Below, in pieces: positions 61,001 through 63,046 of a stretch of DNA of 64,000 nt (position 1 is the stretch's first letter; every line of letters begins with the position of its first letter). The DNA comes from Chelydra serpentina (taxonomy: Eukaryota; Chordata; Testudines; Chelydridae). Under the pieces are notes generated by a model, which was not told the origin of the DNA, did no database searches, and was given only the letters and a program-made list of their open reading frames with translations. Made by a program: the position numbers and the translations under genes. Location of the stretch: assembly GCA_037349315.1 (NCBI GenBank), contig JBAIAC010000007.1, forward strand, positions 46,642,001 to 46,706,000. Reading direction: 5' to 3'.

Positions 61001-63046
61001 TCTTTTTTATTAAAGAGAAGAGAGATGAGCCCTGACAGATGTCGATGTTATTGATTTAGGAAGTATCTTTTCCACTTTCCCTGCTGCTTTACAAGATGAA
61101 TCACTAGGGGTTACACTGACCCAGATGAAGGAGGCATGAGCAGAGCAGTCATACAGGAGCCTCAAATAGGCCTGTGGGGGAGACTCTTAGGCTCACACCA
61201 GTGAAGAAGTTACTGGGTCTGCATTAATAAATATCCAGTCTTCTAGTAACTTCCAGATGCACAGAATTTTGGTCTTATGCACTACTACAAGTTAATATTT
61301 TCCAAAACTAAGAACAGAGGTTCTGCAGGAGCTATAGCCTAAGCCGATGCTAAAATTGTAGTAATAGCCTTTATTGCAGGTTTAACGTTGCTTCCTGTAC
61401 TAATAAATTTTCCTTCAAAATCAGGCATGCGTATTTTCTTGTCAGACCAATTTTCTGGTGAAGATGCATGAAACCCCACTTTTCATATATATTTTTGTTC
61501 TCCTTACTGTAACCCCACAGTACTGAAAATGCAGGGTAATGTTGTGGACTTAAGTGCTTTGCTGAATGTGGGACTTAAGTATTTGCTTAAATTCTATTGT
61601 CAATGGGACATAAATCCTTTGTTGAACAGTGATGGACTTCAGCACGTTTAAGAGCTTTGCTGAACTGGGGACTTTGTTCCCTCTGACGCATCTGGCACTG
61701 CCAATGTCAGAAGACAGGATACTAGGCGAGATGGACCATTCTTATATTGTTACAACAGAGAAGAAACTCTGTAAAGTAGCATTCCAATTTATTTTATTTT
61801 ACAAAAATAGAGAGATTTAAACCCTCTGAAGACGAATCCATGCGGGCAGATCCTTATATCCACACAATTTCTCATTGAAGTAAATTGAAGTAAATGCCCA
61901 AACTTATTGGATCTGACTGAAGGATTGTGGCCTTAAGAATAGTTGGTTCAGTACCATAGGAGCTTCTAAATGATACCTGAAAAAATACATATGTATTATA
62001 TACATACACACAAAGTTACCTGAGTGGGGTATTGATTTTAGCACACAGATAAACTTCTGGATGAGCTGGGAAAGAAATCTTCTCTCTCGATATGCCCTAA
62101 AAATCAGACATAGGATCAAAGCATTAATATTTCATAAATGCAGGCTAGAAGTATATTCCATCCCTTATTAGCATAAGAGGTTCTAAACTGAATGCAATTT
62201 ATATCCAGGGTAAGTTTATTTTACTAGAACTGTTTCCGGGAACTTTGAAATTGTACCTTAACTCTTCTGCATCATTTTTAAACAGCAGCAGCAAAACCAA
62301 GGTATTTTTGTCAGCAATCATTTTCTCTTATCACCAATCAAAGTGACTTACCAGTTAGCATAGCCAACATTTGTAACTTTACTGCAAAAAATTCACTCAC
62401 TGAGTACCACTTTACCATTGAGTCAAAGAAAGTAAGTGATTGCAGTGCAAACAGCAGGTAATTATTGATGCATCACAGATGTATGCTGCATTTTACGCAC
62501 AGCAGAATGTAAGTGTTTGGAACAGTTAATGTTGCTGGGTAAGAGATACATAAACTTCTTCAAAATAAACCATTAAGTATAAGCAATAAAGCTTAAATAA
62601 TCTCTAAAATCTGTGAGAAAGGGAAACATTTATTTATCAACTATATGGAATGTTAAATGTTCTTTTTTGGCTTTCATCACCTGGGTTTTTTTAAGATCTG
62701 GTTAATCTGTTGATTACTTGGCGATGATTCAATAAATAACCCCTATAAGCATTTCACATAGGATAATCTTCTGGAATGTTGTTCTATAACGCTGTGAACA
62801 GATAGTGCTCTGCTTCAGCTGCAGATTTCTGTCACTCAGATCTATTTAATTCAAACAGATTGCTCAGGAATACTAAACTGAACCACTAGCAATACATTCA
62901 TTACATGCTTTGAATTTAATATGAAAAAATGTTTCTATAACATACTGCATTCGTGTCTTTTCATCCATTTTCTCATCATTCTTCTTGATCAGATTCCAAA
63001 ATTTTCTAAGCTTTGGTGTCTTTTTCAGTTCTTGTTCCAGACGTGT
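1084..63046 (-). CDS. AQR: AQR (aquarius / IBP160) spliceosomal RNA helicase, internal 22 exons
   Basis: AQR is a nuclear superfamily 1 RNA helicase that binds introns upstream of the branch site as part of the intron-binding complex and links splicing to snoRNP assembly and R-loop control (established for the human protein). The minus strand carries 22 exons whose translations match human AQR in order: 62946-63046, 62020-62096, 59230-59294, 53627-53743, 51066-51179, 49882-49985, 48271-48373, 46416-46536, 40801-40942, 39707-39885, 35593-35760, 35099-35268, 28592-28833, 26103-26249, 25657-25726, 17319-17429, 15098-15207, 11933-12068, 11052-11261, 9968-10105, 8536-8607, 1084-1271. They total 2885 nt with phases that join exactly and no internal stop. 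Visible motifs: Walker A GPPGTGKT, Ia region THSNQALNQ, motif II MEESAQ, motif [11 protein letters not shown]. Start codon, first ~180 codons, and the RecA2 half with motifs IV-VI lie outside. It is a normal, apparently functional locus. Confidence 0.97.
1445..1712. mobile_element. hAT-type MITE with 8-bp target duplication
   Basis: The left end is CAGTGGTGAACAACCTGAGG; the right end in reverse complement is CAATGGTGGGCAACCTGTGG. Flanks GTCTGAAG (1437-1444) and GTCTAAAG (1713-1720) match at 7 of 8. The interior is a long foldback: AGACAGTTTGTTTACATTGA against TCAATGTAAACAAACTGTCT. GC-rich and without transposase. Confidence 0.92.
2030..2590. repeat. interspersed repeat, possibly LTR-derived
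   Basis: GGCAGCCAATCAGGGACCAA, GAAGTGGCCCAGGGAGATAT, CACTGGGGAAGTGGCAGGAG and a purine-rich 3' half match a style of turtle LTR-derived repeat. No clear termini; the family is not named. Confidence 0.45.
3694..3715. repeat. 22-nt poly(G) tract
   Basis: Uninterrupted G run on plus, C run in the AQR transcript. Confidence 0.9.
4113..4201. repeat. 89-bp palindromic MITE
   Basis: GAGCCTGATTCTAATCAGCA at the left; GATCAGAATCAGGCCC at the right. The centre holds CAGGAGTAAATCATGAGTAA and ACAGGAGTAAAAAT. A foldback of a common turtle MITE. Confidence 0.75.
4261..7110 (-). mobile_element. CR1 LINE, near full ORF2 with frameshifts
   Basis: Minus-strand CR1 of a different subfamily from 18411-20765. 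3' end at 4261 (TCATAGATTCTGGGGCTGG on plus). An open frame at 4367-5707 carries the reverse transcriptase: [61 protein letters not shown]. Further 5' pieces at 5640-6200 and 6537-7007 hold the RT linker ([14 protein letters not shown]) and the APE endonuclease ([10 protein letters not shown] nearby, [17 protein letters not shown]). Pieces are in different frames with stops between them, so it is inactive. The 5' boundary is fuzzy; sequence to about 7205 may belong to it. Confidence 0.92.
7725..8260. mobile_element. GC-rich hAT-like nonautonomous element
   Basis: The left part is a foldback: AGTCATGGACAGGTCACAGG pairs with GCCCATGACCTGTCCATGAC around AAATAAAAATTC. A GC-rich centre follows (GCCAGCTGCCCAGGACC phrases), and a right end with GTCACGGAATCCACGACCTC then CATGACAGAGATGGAGCCCT. 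This is a common turtle element type. The 133-153-codon open frames in its GC-rich centre are not genes. Target duplication unclear. Confidence 0.65.
8536..8607 (-). CDS. AQR: AQR exon, human residues ~1056-1079 (motif II)
   Basis: 72 nt, the second-shortest exon. Reads [30 protein letters not shown] is the Walker B/motif II region; human reads MEEAAQ as I recall, so Ala is Ser here (TCT). The acceptor is CTCTCGCAG and the donor GTGAGA. Confidence 0.97.
8608..9967. other. AQR intron (1360 nt)
   Basis: G-rich run at 9146-9165; no recognised repeat element. Small open frames at 9058-9346 straddle this simple sequence and are not supported. Confidence 0.7.
9968..10105 (-). CDS. AQR: AQR exon, human residues ~1010-1055
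   Basis: 138 nt, phase 0 at both ends. Reads [46 protein letters not shown]. The acceptor is TTCCTGTAG and the donor [17 protein letters not shown] is the RecA1 strand and loop preceding motif II in SF1 helicases. Confidence 0.97.
10106..11051. other. AQR intron (946 nt)
   Basis: About half is the hAT MITE at 10553-10953; the rest is AT-rich. Confidence 0.8.
10553..10953. mobile_element. hAT-type nonautonomous element with 8-bp target duplication
   Basis: The left end is CAGTGACTCTCAAACATTCT; the right end in reverse complement is CAGTGGTTCTCAACCAGGGG. Flanks GACTAGAT (10545-10552) and GTCTAGAT (10954-10961) match at 7 of 8. It has an AT-rich interior and no transposase. Confidence 0.88.
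11052..11261 (-). CDS. AQR: AQR exon, human residues ~940-1009
   Basis: 210 nt, phase 0 at both ends. Reads [70 protein letters not shown]. The acceptor is GTTTGCTGCAG and the donor GTAAGA. Insertion within RecA1, well conserved. Confidence 0.98.
11262..11932. other. AQR intron (671 nt)
   Basis: AT-rich; nothing recognised. Confidence 0.8.
11933..12068 (-). CDS. AQR: AQR exon, human residues ~894-939
   Basis: 136 nt. Completes Arg, then [45 protein letters not shown]. The acceptor is ATTCTGTAG and the donor GTAAGA. Human has [20 protein letters not shown], so this helical insertion of RecA1 is more variable than its neighbours. Confidence 0.97.
12300..12480 (-). repeat. MIR SINE relic
   Basis: AATTTTACATGTGGGAAACT, GAGGCAGAGAGATTCAGTGA and TCTGCCCACAGTCATGCAGG follow the reverse complement of MIR in order. 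Best preserved of three MIR-like fragments in the window. Confidence 0.75.
13615..13690. repeat. dispersed turtle repeat fragment
   Basis: GTTACTGTAGCCATGTTTGT then CTCAGAATATGAGAAACACA and AGGAGGGTGAGGTAA; reverse-orientation copy of the family at 42606-42845. Confidence 0.55.
13743..13848. repeat. palindromic MITE (CTGATCCTACAAAC family)
   Basis: CTGATCCTACAAACATTTAC at the left, TGTGAGTACTTACAAGAACA and GGGCC at the right; the centre has CCAGTGAGACTACTCACACA. Typical order of a turtle foldback MITE. Confidence 0.6.
14372..14624. mobile_element. PIF/Harbinger-like MITE with TAA duplication
   Basis: The left end is GGATATGCCTACACTGCA; the right end in reverse complement is GGGTATGTCTACACTGCA. 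TAA flanks at 14369-14371 and 14625-14627. Internal GGCCTGGGCTAAGGGGGC and CTGAGCTCTGGGATC. Only 25 bp separate it from the next MITE. Confidence 0.8.
14650..14944. mobile_element. PIF/Harbinger-like MITE with TAA duplication
   Basis: The left end is GGGATGGTCTACACTAAC; the right end in reverse complement is GGGTACGTCTATACTTAC. The flanks are TAA on both sides (14647-14649 and 14945-14947). The interior has a perfect short foldback around ACGTGAATAACGT and two CGATAAATCGA-type blocks. No transposase. Same family as 54643-54867. Confidence 0.8.
15098..15207 (-). CDS. AQR: AQR exon, human residues ~858-894 (motif Ia)
   Basis: 110 nt, exit phase 2. Reads [36 protein letters not shown] and AG. 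The acceptor is CAATCTCTAG and the donor GTGAGC. Identical to human over nearly its whole length; it completes motif Ia (NQALNQL). Confidence 0.97.
16611..16723. repeat. inverted-repeat element
   Basis: GTGCAAACCTTAATATAGAC then ACACTTA (16611-16637) pairs imperfectly with AAAGTGTGTCTATATTTGGG then TTTGCAC. A foldback of about 113 bp, MITE-like. Confidence 0.7.
16768..16890. mobile_element. 123-bp palindromic MITE (TA-flanked)
   Basis: TAGGGTGACCAGATAGCAAC at the left; the right end in reverse complement is TAGGATGACCAGATGTCCCA. Internal AACGGGACAGGGGGTGGGGG and AAAACGGGACTGTCCC are typical of an abundant reptile MITE. If TA is the target duplication it is Tc1/mariner-like. Confidence 0.75.
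17319..17429 (-). CDS. AQR: AQR exon, human residues ~821-857 (Walker A)
   Basis: 111 nt, phase 0 at both ends. Reads [20 protein letters not shown] then [25 protein letters not shown] is the SF1 motif I that binds ATP phosphates; its Lys corresponds to human K829 by summed exon lengths. TLIVTHSNQ begins motif Ia. The acceptor is TTTTGTAG and the donor GTAAAT. Reading past the donor gives a false extended frame. Confidence 0.98.
18411..20765 (-). mobile_element. CR1 LINE, ORF2 mostly open, 5'-truncated
   Basis: Minus-strand non-LTR retrotransposon. The 3' end is at 18411 with the CR1 terminal repeat (TCATAGAATCATAGAATC on plus). Upstream it reads RT blocks PGPDALHP-like [63 protein letters not shown] and FADDTKLGG. 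One in-frame TAG lies at 19496-19498 (before YGLDEW). A 1-bp deletion lies near 19975 (between VVRDY and EKLDEHKS). The 5' part ends in the C-terminus of the APE endonuclease ([12 protein letters not shown]...GSDHEMV, itself with a TAG). Sequence before about 20765 is not CR1. Young-looking but inactive. Confidence 0.93.
22220..22303. repeat. palindromic MITE fragment (GTGAGTAG family)
   Basis: CAGGTGAGTAGCCCCACTGA and TTCATGTGAGTAGGCCCTCT around a short centre match the family at 13743-13848. Confidence 0.5.
23287..23472 (-). pseudogene. retrotransposon pol-like fragment (DIRS or Ty3 type)
   Basis: Minus-strand reading [20 protein letters not shown] then [14 protein letters not shown] has the layout of the end of the RT/RNase H module in DIRS-like and some Ty3-like elements (YAFPP...VL.K......VI..A..W.RQ). 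It is about 60 codons before a stop, with no catalytic motif in view. Relic only. Confidence 0.4.
23804..24034. repeat. foldback element with 64-nt arms
   Basis: The left arm 23804-23867 and right arm 23971-24034 are reverse complements at 60 of 64 positions, with a 103-nt loop. Arms carry GTTACCTACCTTTTCGTAAC and GCTCATGTCCATTCCAGTCT. Weaker pairing continues outward to about 24050. Transcribed, it would form a long hairpin. Confidence 0.9.
24088..24472 (-). pseudogene. degraded retroelement-like coding fragment
   Basis: Overlapping minus-strand frames read phrases such as [20 protein letters not shown] and [17 protein letters not shown], a basic Ser/Pro/Lys-rich stretch after a Cys-containing segment. 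This could be a decayed gag-like region of the retroelement whose pol-like piece lies at 23287-23472. The assignment is an inference from context and composition; no domain is certain. Confidence 0.3.
24720..24835. repeat. second copy of the foldback element's right part
   Basis: GATATACTGACACATGATAC, TACTGCTAAGAG, CACACACCTAGAATGGAATC and GACATGAGCAAGCAC match 23870-24010 in order with gaps. It lacks the left arm. Confidence 0.7.
25365..25379. repeat. (CA)n microsatellite
   Basis: A short AACACACACACACAC run. Confidence 0.85.
25657..25726 (-). CDS. AQR: AQR exon, human residues ~797-820 (Q-motif)
   Basis: 70 nt. Completes Arg, then [23 protein letters not shown]. The acceptor is GTTACAG and the donor GTAAGG. 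HTQIEAI carries the glutamine expected just ahead of Walker A in SF1 helicases. Confidence 0.97.
25727..26102. other. AQR intron (376 nt)
   Basis: Contains an imperfect inverted pair (GTCTACATGGGACACTC and GTGGACACTCATTCACA with TTAGCTAAACC between), probably a short MITE related to 16611-16723. Confidence 0.6.
26103..26249 (-). CDS. AQR: AQR exon, human residues ~748-797 (basic linker)
   Basis: 147 nt. Completes Arg, then [48 protein letters not shown] and CG. The acceptor is TTTTACAG and the donor GTAATA. GKGKKRK followed by an acidic run is a candidate nuclear-localisation or flexible linker segment. The human linker has the same length but different acidic residues. Confidence 0.96.
26440..26935. 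repeat. interspersed repeat (nonautonomous element)
   Basis: Combines CCAGACCCTGGGAGCCAGTC (GC-rich part) with a 3' half made of GAAATTTTGG, AACCAAAAACAAATC, GGTTCCAAATTTGAACC foldback phrases. It resembles a known turtle repeat type; class unassigned. Confidence 0.45.
27717..27935. mobile_element. hAT-type MITE with perfect 8-bp target duplication
   Basis: The left end is CAGGGGTTCTCAAAGTGGGG; the right end in reverse complement is CAGTGATTCTCAGACTTTCA. The flanks are TGTTAGAA on both sides (27709-27716 and 27936-27943), a perfect 8-bp duplication diagnostic of hAT insertion. No transposase is encoded, so it is nonautonomous. Confidence 0.9.
28040..28165. repeat. dispersed SINE-like turtle repeat
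   Basis: GGCTGTAAGGTCTTCAAGCC, AGTGCCTAGCACAATGGGAC, GAGGCTCCCAGCCATG and AATACAAATAGATAATA form the characteristic order of a common turtle repeat ending in ATAATA repeats. Confidence 0.65.
28254..28385. repeat. dispersed SINE-like turtle repeat, second copy
   Basis: TAGACTGTCAGTTGTTTGGG, TCAGGGACAATGTT, GGCACAATGACATCCTGATC and the TTAATAATAA tail match the family at 28040-28165. Two copies of one family lie about 90 bp apart. Confidence 0.6.
28592..28833 (-). CDS. AQR: AQR exon, human residues ~668-748
   Basis: 242 nt, the longest visible exon, with exit phase 2. Reads [80 protein letters not shown]. The acceptor is TGTCACTCAG and the donor GTGATC. Confidence 0.98.
31690..31835. repeat. 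degraded palindromic repeat
   Basis: GGCTACATCACAGG...GGCTCAGCTATGCCCC and GTAGCGCAGCTACACTG resemble the class of the element at 37850-38076. Boundaries are unclear. Confidence 0.35.
32301..32645 (-). mobile_element. CR1/L3-type LINE 3' fragment
   Basis: ACATAAGAACGGCCATAATG, TCAAAGGTCCATATAGCTCA, CAGATGCCCCAGAGGGAATG and CCCATTCCCAGCTTCTGGCA are diagnostic of a turtle CR1-like tail in reverse orientation. At 32585-32640 a phrase (GGAGTTCCAC...GTTGACTG) is duplicated imperfectly. Confidence 0.75.
32892..32910. repeat. 19-nt poly(A)
   Basis: Uninterrupted A run; no retroposed sequence is recognised directly upstream of it. Confidence 0.8.
33067..33395. mobile_element. nested TIR elements (TAGAGCCCTGC family)
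   Basis: The outer ends TAGAGCCCTGCGCGGATACA and, in reverse complement, TAGAGCCCTGCGTGGATACA are 19/20 identical. A third TAGAGCCCTGC lies at 33325, so 33325-33395 is itself a small palindromic copy. The middle (33120-33320) is GC-rich and unrelated. No clean target duplication was found. Confidence 0.65.
33483..34412 (+). mobile_element. solo LTR of an endogenous retroelement
   Basis: About 930 bp starting TGTCTCAGTAAA and ending AACTGTCACA, i.e. TG...CA ends with imperfect inversion, flanked by ATAT on both sides (33479-33482 and 34413-34416). AATAAA at 34297-34302 followed by a C/T-rich stretch fits the R/U5 boundary of a plus-strand LTR. No gag, pol or env is adjacent. It contains an uninterrupted 35-G tract. 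The family is not identified; the 4-bp duplication is short, so boundaries remain tentative. Confidence 0.6.
33978..34012. repeat. 35-nt poly(G) tract
   Basis: Uninterrupted run of 35 G on the plus strand inside the LTR; on the AQR transcript it is a C run. Such tracts are prone to length variation and sequencing or assembly error. Confidence 0.9.
35099..35268 (-). CDS. AQR: AQR exon, human residues ~611-667
   Basis: 170 nt. Completes Gly, then [56 protein letters not shown]. The acceptor is ATGAACAG and the donor GTAAGC. Human differs mainly at EPRPNLRGES. Confidence 0.97.
35269..35592. other. AQR intron (324 nt)
   Basis: Smallest intron visible. AT-rich, with no recognisable repeat. Confidence 0.85.
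35593..35760 (-). CDS. AQR: AQR exon, human residues ~555-611
   Basis: 168 nt. Reads [55 protein letters not shown] plus G. The acceptor is TTTTCAATCAG and the donor GTATGA. Human has [16 protein letters not shown]. Confidence 0.97.
35865..35898 (+). ncRNA. U2 snRNA 5'-end-like fragment (diverged)
   Basis: CCTTTTGGCTAAGA (35866-35879) equals a 14-nt block of U2 stem-loop I and is followed by AGTAGTGTCATATCCTTTT, alignable to the next U2 bases at roughly two thirds of positions. There is no Sm site or downstream U2. Chance similarity cannot be excluded. It lies just upstream of an AQR exon, antisense. Confidence 0.4.
36245..36375. repeat. dispersed SINE-like turtle repeat
   Basis: GGGGCAGAGATGGTCTTTAT then CAATGGCTAGCATAGTGGGG and TCTTGGCC match the pattern of the better copy at 28040-28165 (gtgcctagcacaatggg). 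Diverged third copy. Confidence 0.5.
37850..38076. mobile_element. nonautonomous TIR element (hAT-like)
   Basis: The left end CAGGCCTTGTCTAGATATAG and the right end, in reverse complement CAGGCCTATACTACTACA, form imperfect terminal inverted repeats around sequence with GGCATAGCTATGTTGACTAG. The flanking 8-mers do not match, so the hAT assignment is only by the CAGG terminus. Confidence 0.5.
38530..38650 (+). repeat. tRNA-like SINE fragment
   Basis: TATAGCTCAGGCAGTAGAGG resembles a tRNA A box and D arm; GGTCCAGATGTCCCACATTC sits where a T arm/B box would be but has decayed. Preceding sequence (ATGGAGAATGGCTGTCATTT) appears to belong to the same turtle repeat. It is not a functional tRNA: it lacks a recognisable acceptor stem and anticodon arm. 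Confidence 0.45.
39707..39885 (-). CDS. AQR: AQR exon, human residues ~495-555
   Basis: 179 nt. It completes Trp, then [40 protein letters not shown] and [19 protein letters not shown] plus G. The acceptor is TTTTTTAAAG. The donor is AAG|GTGCTC, which lacks the usual +3A, +4A and +5G and is weak. Beta-barrel region; strongly conserved. Confidence 0.97.
39886..40800. other. AQR intron (915 nt)
   Basis: Contains the palindromic MITE at 40280-40400; the remainder is AT-rich without recognised features. Confidence 0.75.
40280..40400. repeat. 121-bp palindromic MITE
   Basis: Starts GGTGGGATTTTCAAAAGCAC and ends GTGAAAATCCCACC. The internal arms AACTCTGCTCCTAGTGAAG and CTTCACTGGGAGCATAGTTA are also inverted. 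It is a foldback over its whole length, typical of a turtle MITE family. No clear target duplication. Confidence 0.8.
40801..40942 (-). CDS. AQR: AQR exon, human residues ~448-495
   Basis: 142 nt. It completes Gly, then [46 protein letters not shown] and TG of a split Trp. The acceptor is TTTTCCTTAG and the donor GTAATA. Essentially identical to human. Confidence 0.97.
42606..42845. repeat. dispersed turtle repeat (GAAAGCTTGT / CCAATAAAAG type)
   Basis: Contains TTTGAAAGCTTGTGTCTCTC, ACCAACGAAAGTTTGGTCC, AATAAAAGTTACTACCTCAC and CCTTGTCTCTCCAAAA. Same family as 13615-13690 and 59462-59575. This is the most complete copy in the window. Confidence 0.65.
44249..44329. repeat. near-perfect hairpin, 25/26-nt arms
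   Basis: The left arm 44249-44274 (AAGCACTCAAAAGTTAGGAA...) and right arm 44305-44329 are reverse complements except for one unpaired T. They are separated by a 30-nt loop. It is probably a small palindromic MITE; a hairpin RNA precursor is possible but unsupported. Confidence 0.85.
46416..46536 (-). CDS. AQR: AQR exon, human residues ~408-448
   Basis: 121 nt, exit phase 1. Reads [20 protein letters not shown] then [20 protein letters not shown]. The acceptor is TTTCCTAG and the donor GTATAT. Human has RHERRISQ at the start. This is the transition from ARM repeats into the stalk/beta-barrel part. Confidence 0.96.
46537..48270. other. AQR intron (1734 nt)
   Basis: Contains a perfect 35-bp tandem duplication at 47358-47427 and a short repeat fragment at 46962-47010 (GACTCCCATTAACTTCAAAG, GGATCAGGC). 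Nothing else recognised. Confidence 0.7.
47358..47427. repeat. perfect 2 x 35 bp tandem duplication
   Basis: Two identical adjacent 35-bp units (47358-47392 and 47393-47427), each beginning TATAGTAGTCAAGTCTGATA and ending TATATATT. Identity implies a recent duplication. Confidence 0.95.
48271..48373 (-). CDS. AQR: AQR exon, human residues ~373-407
   Basis: 103 nt. It completes Ser, then [20 protein letters not shown], then [14 protein letters not shown]. The acceptor is ATTATGCAG and the donor GTAAAG, placed after a CTG codon. End of the ARM-repeat region. Confidence 0.95.
48374..49881. other. AQR intron (1508 nt)
   Basis: A MIR-like relic lies at 49630-49710 and a 14-A run near 48451-48464. 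Otherwise AT-rich with nothing recognised. Confidence 0.7.
49630..49710 (-). repeat. MIR-like SINE core fragment
   Basis: The sequence AAACTGAAGCACAAATGATT then TGCCCAAGGTTACCCAGCAA is the reverse complement of the MIR core (CTGTGTGACCTTGGGCAA... CCTCAGTTT). It is old and diverged. Confidence 0.65.
49882..49985 (-). CDS. AQR: AQR exon, human residues ~339-373
   Basis: 104 nt, ending in AG of a split Ser codon. Reads [20 protein letters not shown] then [14 protein letters not shown]. The acceptor is GTTTTTCTAG and the donor GTAAGC. Human has DTRESLVKFFGPL; the C-terminal end of this exon is among the least conserved stretches of the visible protein. Confidence 0.95.
49986..51065. other. AQR intron (1080 nt)
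   Basis: There is a C-run next to the acceptor of the following exon and a G-rich run near 50059-50076. I recognise no repeat element. Confidence 0.75.
51066..51179 (-). CDS. AQR: AQR exon, human residues ~301-338
   Basis: 114 nt, phase 0 at both ends. Reads [20 protein letters not shown] then [18 protein letters not shown], identical to human as far as I recall. The acceptor is CGTGTTTCAG and the donor GTAGGC. Confidence 0.97.
51180..53626. other. AQR intron (2447 nt)
   Basis: Holds an interspersed repeat at 52740-53190. The rest (51200-52700) is AT-rich without recognised features. Confidence 0.65.
52740..53190. repeat. interspersed repeat, possibly LTR-derived
   Basis: C/T-rich phrases such as CTCCTGCCTTGAAACC, CTTGGCTCCTGTTCCTGA and GCTCCGCCCGCTAGGCC are typical of a common turtle repeat. 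I think it is derived from an LTR retrotransposon but see no clear TG...CA ends or target duplication. Confidence 0.45.
53627..53743 (-). CDS. AQR: AQR exon, human residues ~262-300
   Basis: 117 nt, phase 0 at both ends. Reads [20 protein letters not shown] then [19 protein letters not shown]. The acceptor is TATTCTAG and the donor GTGAGT. ARM-repeat region; very close to human apart from the surface loop [10 protein letters not shown] (human SNLVRREEDG). Confidence 0.96.
54643..54867. mobile_element. Harbinger-like MITE, left half only
   Basis: Begins GGGTACGTCTACACTACC after TAA (54640-54642) and contains AATCGATCC and AAGTCGACCTAAGATACG, CTTCAGCTACACTATTC, CGTAGCTGA. These terminal and internal motifs are the same family as the complete element at 14650-14944. 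The element stops at its central palindrome where CR1 begins; no right terminus was found on the other side of the CR1. Confidence 0.75.
54868..55755 (+). mobile_element. CR1 LINE, 5'-truncated, ORF2 3' part and 3' end
   Basis: Plus-strand CR1 tail: reverse transcriptase from ADDTKL onward, then [18 protein letters not shown] through [14 protein letters not shown] replaces the expected Gly codon just after ADDTKL (54886-54888). The 3' end carries GATTCTATGATTCTATGA, the CR1 8-bp terminal repeat. It is nearly identical to 18411-19290 but in the opposite orientation: four residue differences over about 258. The 5' end is fused to a Harbinger-like MITE half. Not autonomous. Confidence 0.92.
55969..56005 (+). 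ncRNA. U2 snRNA 5'-end-like fragment (pseudogene or SINE head)
   Basis: GCTTCTTGGCCTTTTGGCTA then AGAT (55972-55995) matches the first stem-loop of vertebrate U2 snRNA at all but one base; similarity then fades. It lacks the branch-site pairing region and the Sm site, so it cannot be a functional U2. It could be a truncated retropseudogene or the head of a snRNA-derived SINE, a class described in crocodilians. It lies antisense to AQR. Confidence 0.6.
56870..57463. repeat. DNA-transposon-like repeat (possibly mariner/pogo derived)
   Basis: The right end in reverse complement begins ACAGTGGATACTGCTTAATA and continues GCGACCCCAATATTAACAAC. The left part has TTGCCATTATCCAGCAGTT, GCCAATAAGCAG. 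The CAGTGGAT...CTTAATAGCGAC terminus resembles pogo-type elements. Boundaries and class are tentative. Confidence 0.4.
57700..58500. repeat. GC-rich turtle repeat with internal minisatellite
   Basis: The left half contains GAGCTGTGGCCAATGGGAGC in palindromic arrangement with CTCCCATTGACCAGGA, typical of a turtle hAT-like nonautonomous element. From about 58030 to 58410 a diverged minisatellite repeats units around CCCAGAGCCNGCACCCC and CCCTCCTGCACCCC. A purine-rich tail with GTGAGAGTGAGGGAG follows. The long open frames here (for example 258 codons on plus) are by-products of low-complexity GC-rich DNA, not genes. Confidence 0.65.
59230..59294 (-). CDS. AQR: AQR exon, human residues ~240-261
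   Basis: 65 nt reading [20 protein letters not shown] then E after a split Gly codon. The acceptor is GTGCCTAG and the donor GTAAGA. Human reads [14 protein letters not shown]..., so the 5' residues have drifted while the core is identical. Confidence 0.95.
59462..59575. repeat. dispersed turtle repeat with ACATGGCTACAACAACA tail
   Basis: AGACAAGGTGGGTGTGGTAA, TATTACCTCGCCCACCT and ATGGCTACAACAACATTGTA match a family also present at 13615-13690 and 42606-42845. I recognise it as a common turtle repeat but cannot name the family with certainty. Confidence 0.6.
59675..59873. repeat. palindromic MITE, about 200 bp
   Basis: Starts GGCCAAGATTTTCAGATA and ends AAATTCTTGGCC. The two halves are diverged inverted copies: the left has ACTAGTGAGTTTGAGTGCCTC, the right GAGGCTCCTAAAGTCATTAGT. 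No confident target-site duplication is visible, so the superfamily is unassigned. Confidence 0.65.
60672..60735 (-). repeat. MIR-like SINE core fragment
   Basis: The stretch TTAAGTGACACGCACAAGG followed by TCACACAGCAAGTC is the reverse complement of the MIR core (gacttgctgtgtgacctt...). It is a short, old, diverged fragment. Confidence 0.6.
61540..61680. repeat. palindromic interspersed repeat
   Basis: GACTTAAGTGCTTTGCTGAA on the left and the related CACGTTTAAGAGCTTTGCTGAA on the right flank a centre containing TCAATGGGACATAA. This is a degenerate copy of a palindromic turtle MITE whose arms carry TTAAGTGCTTTGCTGAAT. Boundaries are approximate and no target duplication is clear. Confidence 0.55.
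62020..62096 (-). CDS. AQR: AQR exon, human residues ~214-240
   Basis: 77 nt. It completes the split Gln codon and reads [20 protein letters not shown] then SIPHS plus one base. The acceptor is ATTTTTAG and the donor GTAACT. ARM-repeat region; human has ISVLKSVPLSE here. Confidence 0.95.
62097..62945. other. AQR intron (849 nt)
   Basis: AT-rich intron with GT-AG borders. I recognise no repeat or other feature in it. Confidence 0.8.
62946..63046 (-). CDS. AQR: AQR exon, human residues ~181-214
   Basis: Reads [17 protein letters not shown], then [16 protein letters not shown] and the first two bases of a Gln codon. The acceptor is TTTTCAG and the donor GTATGT. Length is 101 nt, entry phase 0 and exit phase 2. 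It belongs to the N-terminal helical ARM-repeat region. Relative to human, ELEL is EQEL and the tail DPEAREQ is DEKTRMQ. Confidence 0.95.

Larger units (their letters stand above)
59295..62019. other. AQR intron (2725 nt)
   Basis: Holds a short palindromic element at 61540-61680, an old MIR-like fragment near 60672-60735, a palindromic MITE at 59675-59873 and a dispersed turtle repeat at 59462-59575. A run of short A/T-rich repeats lies at 60770-60900. The remainder shows nothing I recognise. Confidence 0.7.
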
